Source: Albidovulum sp.
GTDB lineage: Bacteria; Pseudomonadota; Alphaproteobacteria; Rhodobacterales; Rhodobacteraceae
Assembly (NCBI GenBank): GCA_030837785.1
Contig: JAUQYA010000159.1
Location: forward strand, 1 to 45,522
Length of the DNA stretch: 45,522 nt
Direction: 5' to 3'
The translations under genes were made by a program, and so were the position numbers. Positions within the stretch are counted from its first letter, which is position 1. The number at the start of each line of letters is the position of its first letter. Below the pieces are notes generated by a model, which saw nothing but the letters and a program-made list of their open reading frames with translations, was not told where the DNA came from and did no database searches. Shown here piece by piece: positions 40,797-45,522 of the stretch.

Positions 40797-41917
40797 CCGA
40801 CCTCCACCCCCCGCTTCTTGACCATTGCCCCGAGACGCTGCCGGCGGCCGCCTACCACGACCCGGCCTGGTTCGCGCGGGAAGAAAAGGCGATCTGGCGG
40901 CAAAACTGGGTGAATGTCGGGCGGCTGGACGACCTTCCCCGTGGCACGATGCGGCGGGTGGAGGTGGCCGGGCAGAACCTGATCCTCTGCCGCGACGGCG
41001 CCGGCCGCGTCACCGCCTTTCACAACACCTGCCGTCACCGGGGGGCGGAGCTGTGCTCCGCGGCCGAGAAGCCGCTGGGCCGGCTCATCACCTGCCCCTA
41101 TCACAACTGGGCCTACGACACCTCGGGCCGGCTCGTCTCCACCGCCTTCGCCACGCCGACGGCAGAGTTCGTCAAGTCCGACCACGGGCTTTTCCCGGTC
41201 CATGTCCGCGACTGGAACGGGTTTCTCTTTCTGTGTCTCGCCGACACGCCGCCCGACTTCCGCCCCGACCTCGGGTCCGATGCCCTCGACAACTGGCCGA
41301 TGGCGGAGCTGCGCACGGGGCACCGGCTGGTCAGGGAACTCGACTGCAACTGGAAGATCTTCTGGGAAAACTACAACGAGTGCCTGCACTGTCCCGGCAT
41401 CCATCCGGAACTGTGCGACATGGTGCCGGTCTACCGTCAGGGCGTGATGGCCGCCAACGAGGCACCGGGCTGGACGGCGGACGCGCCCGCGGCGCCGGTG
41501 CTGAAGGAGGGCGCGCGGACCTGGACGATGACCGGCGCCCCCTGCGGCCCGGAATTCCCCGGCCTCACGCAAACCGAACGCGACCGCGGCTTCACCTTCG
41601 TCACCCTCTACCCCACGATGTTCGTCGTCGCGCATGTCGACTATGTCCGCGCGGTCACCGTCACGCCGCTTGGCCCCGAACGCACGCGGCTGACGGCCGA
41701 ATGGCTCTTTTCCGGCGAAACGCTGGCCCAGCCGGGGTTCGATGCCGCCGAGGTCGCGCGATTTGCGACGCTTGTCCTCGACCAGGACGGGGCGGCCTGC
41801 GAGATGAACCAGCGCGGACTGAAATCCGAACGTTTCACCGGCGGCCGGCTGATGCCGCAGGAATTCGACATCCTGAGGTTCCATGACTGGGTGCGGGACC
41901 GGATGGGGGTCGCCTGA
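40793..41917 (+). CDS. Rieske non-heme iron oxygenase, alpha subunit
   Basis: A 374-residue oxygenase related to the glycine-betaine/quaternary-amine demethylase branch (GbcA-like). The Rieske [2Fe-2S] motif is CRHRGAELC and CPYHNWAYD (two Cys-His pairs); the mononuclear iron site lies in NYNECLHCPGIHPELCDMVP (the histidines and a conserved Asp near the C-terminus). Such enzymes hydroxylate or N-demethylate a substrate using electrons from a reductase; no reductase gene is in the window. It overlaps the upstream aminotransferase by four bases, so the two are cotranslated. Substrate unknown; adjacency to a Pot-like importer suggests a cationic amine. Confidence 0.88.
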   Translation: MTDLHPPLLDHCPETLPAAAYHDPAWFAREEKAIWRQNWVNVGRLDDLPRGTMRRVEVAGQNLILCRDGAGRVTAFHNTCRHRGAELCSAAEKPLGRLITCPYHNWAYDTSGRLVSTAFATPTAEFVKSDHGLFPVHVRDWNGFLFLCLADTPPDFRPDLGSDALDNWPMAELRTGHRLVRELDCNWKIFWENYNECLHCPGIHPELCDMVPVYRQGVMAANEAPGWTADAPAAPVLKEGARTWTMTGAPCGPEFPGLTQTERDRGFTFVTLYPTMFVVAHVDYVRAVTVTPLGPERTRLTAEWLFSGETLAQPGFDAAEVARFATLVLDQDGAACEMNQRGLKSERFTGGRLMPQEFDILRFHDWVRDRMGVA

Positions 41918-41927
41918 GGAGATGCGG

Positions 41928-42404
41928 ATGACCGCCACGGGAAAACCGAATCCGGTGCCGGACGGCTGGGACCGCCGGGGGACCGCCGGGGCCTGCCCGG
42001 CTGGACCTACTGCGGGCTCTTCCCCAACACCGTCTTCGCCTTCACGCCCGAAGGCGCGCAGTTCTATCACGACATTCCGCGCGCGAAGGACGAGACGCGC
42101 GTGGACGGGCGGCTCTGCCGGCACCCGCATGAAACGCGCGAGGCGCGCGCCGCGCTGTCTCGCCACCCGGATCGACCGGGCGACCTCGGCCGAGGACCAG
42201 CAGTTGTCGATCTGGTCGAACGAATCGACGAAATCGACCGCCTTCAACGATTTCCACCTCTCCGATCTCGAATACGGGGTACGCGCGCATCACGACGAAA
42301 TCCGCCGCCTGCTTCCGGTCACGCGGCTGGATGATGCCCCCGACGAAGACCGCATTGACATGCTGAATGAAGTTTTGCGTAGCGCCGGCACGAATCTTGC
42401 CTAA
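41928..42404 (+). pseudogene. Decayed remnant of a second Rieske oxygenase
   Basis: ATG at 41928 opens a 158-codon frame that does not encode a coherent protein. It starts with a Rieske-oxygenase-like N-terminus (VPDGWDRRG), then an 11-bp tandem duplication shifts the frame. The middle is only sensible in another frame (41993 onward: LPGWTYCGLFPNTVFAFTPE, then QFYHDIPRAKDETRVDGRLC), up to about 42155, where a two-base loss returns the first frame: CLATRIDRATSAEDQQLSIW, then SDLEYGVRAHHDEIRRLLPV. The central Rieske centre and most of the catalytic domain are absent, as if deleted between two similar GWTY-type segments. Thus it is a scrambled remnant that happens to lack stop codons. The following gene has its own ribosome-binding site. 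Confidence 0.72.
41970..41991 (+). repeat. 11-bp tandem duplication inside the Rieske remnant
   Basis: GACCGCCGGGG occurs twice head to tail (41970-41980 and 41981-41991). Removing one copy joins GWDRRG directly to LPGWTYCG in frame, so the duplication is the first frameshift of the remnant. Confidence 0.85.
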
Positions 42405-42443
42405 GCTTCACGAAAAAAGCGCAGACCAACGGGAGATACAGCA

Positions 42444-43547
42444 ATGCCCAAACTCACGCGAAGAACCGCCCTGACCGCGCTCGGCGGCGCGCTGGCCCTG
42501 CCCTATGTCCGTCCCTCCTGGGCGCAGGCAGGCACGGTCAATGTCTACAACTGGGCCGACTACATCGGCGATACGACAGTCGCCGACTTCGAGGCGCAGA
42601 CCGGGATCGGCGTCGTCTACGACACCTACTCCTCGGCCGAGGAGATGCAGGCGAAGATGCTGGCGGGATCGACCGGCTACGACGTGGTGGACCATGCCGG
42701 CATCGACATGCCGCGCGTGATCGCCGCGGGCATCTACGAAAAGCTCGACAAGTCGCTGCTTCCCAACTGGAAGAACCTCGATCCCGAAGTCCTGCGGATC
42801 CTTTCCGGCTGGGACGAGGGCAACAACTACGGGATGCCCTACATGTGGGGCTCGGTCGGGCTTGCCTTCAACGTCGACATGGTCAAGGAGCGGATTCCCG
42901 ACGCCGACCTGACCTCGATGGACATCATCTTCAAGCCCGAGAACGCGGCCAAGCTTGCCGATTGCGGCATCTCGATCCTCGACAGCCCGACCGACATCAT
43001 GCTGATGGTGCTGAAATACCTCGGGCTCGACGGCGACACGACGAATGTCGAGGACTACCAGAAGGTCGTCGAGGCGTTCAAGCCGATCCGCCAGTACATC
43101 CGCAGCTTCGACAACACCAACTATCTCAACGCCATCCCGAACGGCGAGCTTTGCGTCATCAACAGCTGGTCGGGCGATTACGCGACCGCCGCCGGCCGCG
43201 CCGCCGAGGCCGGAATCGAGATGAATCTGGCCTATTTCGTGCCCAAGACCGGCGCACCGGCCTGGGTGGACTGCATGTGCATCACCGCGGACGCGCCCAA
43301 CCGCGAGAACGCCTACAAGTTCATGGACTTCCTGATGCAGCCCGAGGTCGCGGCCGGCTGCACCAACTTCACCTATTACGCCAACGCCAACGTCCCCGCG
43401 CGGGAATTCGTGCTGAAGGAAATCCTCGACGATCCGGCAGTCTATCCGGACGCCGAGACTGTGGGCCGGATGTGGGCGCCGAAGCCCTTCAACGAGGAGC
43501 AGGACCGGGCGATGACCCGCGCCTGGCAGGAGATCAAGTCGGGCTGA
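42444..43547 (+). CDS. Polyamine-type ABC transporter substrate-binding protein (PotD/PotF family)
   Basis: A 367-residue periplasmic binding protein. The N-terminus is a Tat-like signal (MPKLTRRTALTALGGALALP with cleavage after SWA). The mature start VNVYNWADYIGDTTVADFEA, then AEEMQAKMLAGSTGYDVVDH and MPYMWGSVGLAFN are PotD/PotF hallmarks. It should bind a polyamine or similar cation and hand it to the downstream ATPase and permease. GGGAG lies eight bases before ATG at 42444. The ligand need not be putrescine; the Rieske and aminotransferase neighbours suggest a methylated or quaternary amine. Confidence 0.92.
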   Translation: MPKLTRRTALTALGGALALPYVRPSWAQAGTVNVYNWADYIGDTTVADFEAQTGIGVVYDTYSSAEEMQAKMLAGSTGYDVVDHAGIDMPRVIAAGIYEKLDKSLLPNWKNLDPEVLRILSGWDEGNNYGMPYMWGSVGLAFNVDMVKERIPDADLTSMDIIFKPENAAKLADCGISILDSPTDIMLMVLKYLGLDGDTTNVEDYQKVVEAFKPIRQYIRSFDNTNYLNAIPNGELCVINSWSGDYATAAGRAAEAGIEMNLAYFVPKTGAPAWVDCMCITADAPNRENAYKFMDFLMQPEVAAGCTNFTYYANANVPAREFVLKEILDDPAVYPDAETVGRMWAPKPFNEEQDRAMTRAWQEIKSG

Positions 43548-43593
43548 ACCGGCACTTTCCGACTCCGACCACCACTCAGACGGAGAGACCGCC

Positions 43594-44760
43594 TTGTCCG
43601 ACCCTGCCCGTGCCGCCGCGAATGTCGCGGCCTTCCCCGCCGCCACCGCTCCAGCCAAGGCGGCGAAGGGGGCGCCCTTCATCCGCATCGAGCACGTCAC
43701 CAAGCGCTTCGGCTCCTTCACGGCGGTCTCGGACGTCAGCCTGGAAATCGAGAAGGGAGAGATATTCTCCCTTCTCGGCGGCTCTGGCTGCGGCAAGACC
43801 ACGCTCCTGCGGATGCTCGCCGGTTTCGAGGAACCCACCGAGGGGCGCATCTTCATCGACGGCCTGGACATGACCGACCTGCCGCCCTACGAGCGGCCGG
43901 TGAACATGATGTTCCAGTCCTACGCGCTTTTCCCGCACATGACGGTTGAAAGGAACGTGGCCTACGGCCTCAAGCACGAGGGCATGACCGCGGCCCAGCG
44001 CACCGAAAGGGTGCGGGAGATGCTGGCGCTGGTGCAGCTTTCCGACTTCGCCCACCGCAAACCGCACCAGATTTCCGGCGGCCAGCGTCAGCGCGTGGCA
44101 CTTGCCCGCGCGCTCGCCAAGCAGCCGAAGCTCCTCTTGCTGGACGAGCCCCTGGCCGCGCTCGACAAGAAGCTGCGGGAACACACCCAGTTCGAGCTGA
44201 TGGACATCCAGTACAAGACCGGCACCACCTTCATCGTCGTCACCCACGACCAGGAAGAGGCGATGACGCTCTCCTCCCGCCTCGCGGTGATGGACAAGGG
44301 CCGGATCATGCAGATCGGCACCGCCACCGACGTCTATGAATATCCGAACTCGAAATTCGTCGCGGGGTTCATCGGCTCGATCAACTTCCTCGACGCCACG
44401 GTGCGCGCCACGAGCGGCGAGACGACAACCGTCGACGTGCCGGAGTTCGGCGGCACCGTCACCGCCCGCGCCATTCCGGGCCTGGTGCCGGGACAGGCGA
44501 TCACGCTGGCGGTCCGCCCCGAGAAAGCCCAGCTTTCCCGCAGCCGCCCAAAAGGCCCCAACACCTTCGCCGGAACGGTCGAGAATCTGGCCTATTTCGG
44601 CAAGGACAGTCTCTATCGCATCAAGCTGCCATCGGGCCGCGTCCTCTCCGTCAACTCGGTCAATGCCCGGCGCGCGGGCGAGAACGAACGCGTCGCCGAC
44701 TGGGAGGATGCGGTGTTCCTCGCCTTCGATCCCGCGGCCGCGATCCTTCTGAAGGACTGA
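43594..44760 (+). CDS. Polyamine-type ABC transporter ATP-binding protein (PotA/PotG family)
   Basis: A 388-residue ATPase. Walker A is LLGGSGCGKTTLLRMLAGFE, the Q-loop is MFQSYALFPHMTVERNVAYG, the signature ISGGQRQRVALARALAKQ and Walker B LLLLDEPLAALDKK. A C-terminal TOBE/OB domain (about 285-388) is typical of this class. The start is a TTG at 43594 preceded by GGAGAG; no better ATG/GTG near it fits. Part of the binding protein-ATPase-permease operon. Confidence 0.92.
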   Translation: MSDPARAAANVAAFPAATAPAKAAKGAPFIRIEHVTKRFGSFTAVSDVSLEIEKGEIFSLLGGSGCGKTTLLRMLAGFEEPTEGRIFIDGLDMTDLPPYERPVNMMFQSYALFPHMTVERNVAYGLKHEGMTAAQRTERVREMLALVQLSDFAHRKPHQISGGQRQRVALARALAKQPKLLLLDEPLAALDKKLREHTQFELMDIQYKTGTTFIVVTHDQEEAMTLSSRLAVMDKGRIMQIGTATDVYEYPNSKFVAGFIGSINFLDATVRATSGETTTVDVPEFGGTVTARAIPGLVPGQAITLAVRPEKAQLSRSRPKGPNTFAGTVENLAYFGKDSLYRIKLPSGRVLSVNSVNARRAGENERVADWEDAVFLAFDPAAAILLKD

Positions 44761-44763
44761 GCG

Positions 44764-45522
44764 ATGGCCGGGGCACACACCGACACCGCCTTGCAGCGCT
44801 GGTTCAACCGGCGGGGCTGGATCAACATCACCATCGGCACGCCCTATGTCTGGCTGGTGCTCTTCTTCCTTCTGCCCTTCGTCATCGTCATCGCGATGAG
44901 CTTCGCGACGCGCACGCCCACCGCGCCCCCCTTCTCCTTCGGCGGCGAAAACCCGGTTCTGAACACCGCCCACTATGCCCGGCTGGTCCAGGACGACCTC
45001 TATATCCGCGCCTATCTCACCTCGATCGTCAACGCGGGCGTCGCCACGTTCCTCTGCCTCCTGATCGGCTATCCGATGGCGCTCGGCCTCACCCGCGTCG
45101 CGCCGGCCTGGCGCAACGTGCTTTTGATGCTGGTGATCCTGCCGTTCTGGACATCTTTCCTGCTGCGCGTCTACGCCTGGATGGGGCTGATGGGATCGAA
45201 CAGCTGGTTCAACAAGCTCCTGACCGCAGGCTGGAACTGGCTGGTGCCGGCCGACTGGGCGCTCAGGTCGGTCCCCATGATGAACACGAACTTCGCCGTC
45301 GTCCTGGTCATGGTCTATTCCTACCTGCCCTTCATGATCCTGCCGCTCTACGCCAACCTCGAAAAGCTCGACCGGACGCTGGACGAGGCGTCGATGGACC
45401 TCGGCTCGCGCCCGTTCCGGGTGTTCCTCGACATCACCCTGCCGCTCTCCGTCCCCGGGATCATCGCCGGCGGGCTTCTGGTCTTCATCCCGGCCTCGGG
45501 CGAGCTGATCATCCCCTCGCTC
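44764..45522 (+). CDS. Polyamine-type ABC transporter permease (PotB/PotH family), 3' partial
   Basis: ATG at 44764, three bases after the ATPase stop codon, opens a frame that is still open at the last base (253 codons). It begins with a cytoplasmic stretch and a first helix (GTPYVWLVLFFLLPFVIVIA), then several more hydrophobic segments (LLIGYPMALGLTRVAP, LLMLVILPFWTSFLLRVYAW). The EAA-type coupling loop is LDEASMDLGSRPFRVFLDIT followed by LPLSVPGIIAGG, as in PotB/PotH. The C-terminus and, presumably, the second permease (PotC/PotI) lie beyond the window. Confidence 0.9.
   Translation, partial: MAGAHTDTALQRWFNRRGWINITIGTPYVWLVLFFLLPFVIVIAMSFATRTPTAPPFSFGGENPVLNTAHYARLVQDDLYIRAYLTSIVNAGVATFLCLLIGYPMALGLTRVAPAWRNVLLMLVILPFWTSFLLRVYAWMGLMGSNSWFNKLLTAGWNWLVPADWALRSVPMMNTNFAVVLVMVYSYLPFMILPLYANLEKLDRTLDEASMDLGSRPFRVFLDITLPLSVPGIIAGGLLVFIPASGELIIPSL

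Noticed and set aside
1..45522. RNA genes, CRISPR arrays, insertion sequences, phage or integration sites
   Set aside because: No tRNA- or rRNA-like sequence, no regular direct repeats with spacers, no transposase or integrase motifs, and no att-like repeats were found by eye.

Overview
The window is GC-rich chromosomal DNA from an alphaproteobacterium, most likely a member of the Rhodobacteraceae/Paracoccaceae. The reasons are the strong G/C bias at third codon positions, a nos cluster in the Paracoccus order nosCRZDFYLX with a clade I (Tat-exported) NosZ, a CASDH/CASDC spermidine route, and several ABC/catabolic operons each with a divergent regulator. No rRNA, tRNA, CRISPR array, transposase, integrase or phage gene was seen. 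Calls rest on reading protein motifs and gene order by eye; no database search was possible.

Layout. (1) 1-592: the end of an unusual membrane protein whose cytoplasmic tail looks like an OmpR-type winged helix. (2) 656-3047: nspC and carboxy(nor)spermidine synthase, a two-gene spermidine pathway. (3) 3063-7867, minus: a gabT-type aminotransferase, an aldehyde dehydrogenase, a butyrate kinase and a phosphotransacylase in one operon, with a divergent XRE-cupin (PuuR-like) regulator at 8015-8590 and a clear operator-like palindrome inside the promoter. (4) 8627-17200, minus: hyuB-hyuA-livG-livF-livH-livM-substrate-binding protein, an uptake and ATP-dependent ring-opening operon for a hydantoin- or oxoproline-like compound, with a divergent AraC regulator. 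(5) 18464-27641, minus: nosC-R-Z-D-F-Y-L-X, a complete nitrous oxide reduction cluster with an FNR/NNR-like box upstream. (6) 27819-29936, minus: a class V aminotransferase and a LysR regulator. (7) 30058-37319, plus: glutaryl-CoA dehydrogenase, a fused 2-oxoacid dehydrogenase E1, a FabD-like acyltransferase with altered active-site residues, aminoadipate-semialdehyde dehydrogenase, a strong terminator, then a lysine/saccharopine dehydrogenase. This reads as L-lysine to aminoadipate to glutaryl-CoA to crotonyl-CoA catabolism. (8) 37478-38554: cysteine synthase. (9) 38579-45522: a TetR regulator divergent from a class III aminotransferase, a Rieske oxygenase, a decayed second Rieske oxygenase and a Pot-type polyamine-like ABC transporter that runs off the end.

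Together the genes describe a heterotroph that scavenges nitrogen-rich organic compounds (polyamines, GABA or 5-aminovalerate, lysine, cyclic amides, quaternary or poly-amines) and can respire N2O. The parts least explained by known biology are the E1-fusion plus FabD-like pair in the lysine operon, the aminotransferase-ALDH-kinase-phosphotransacylase operon, the inverted membrane-winged-helix protein, and the scrambled Rieske remnant whose two frameshifts cancel.
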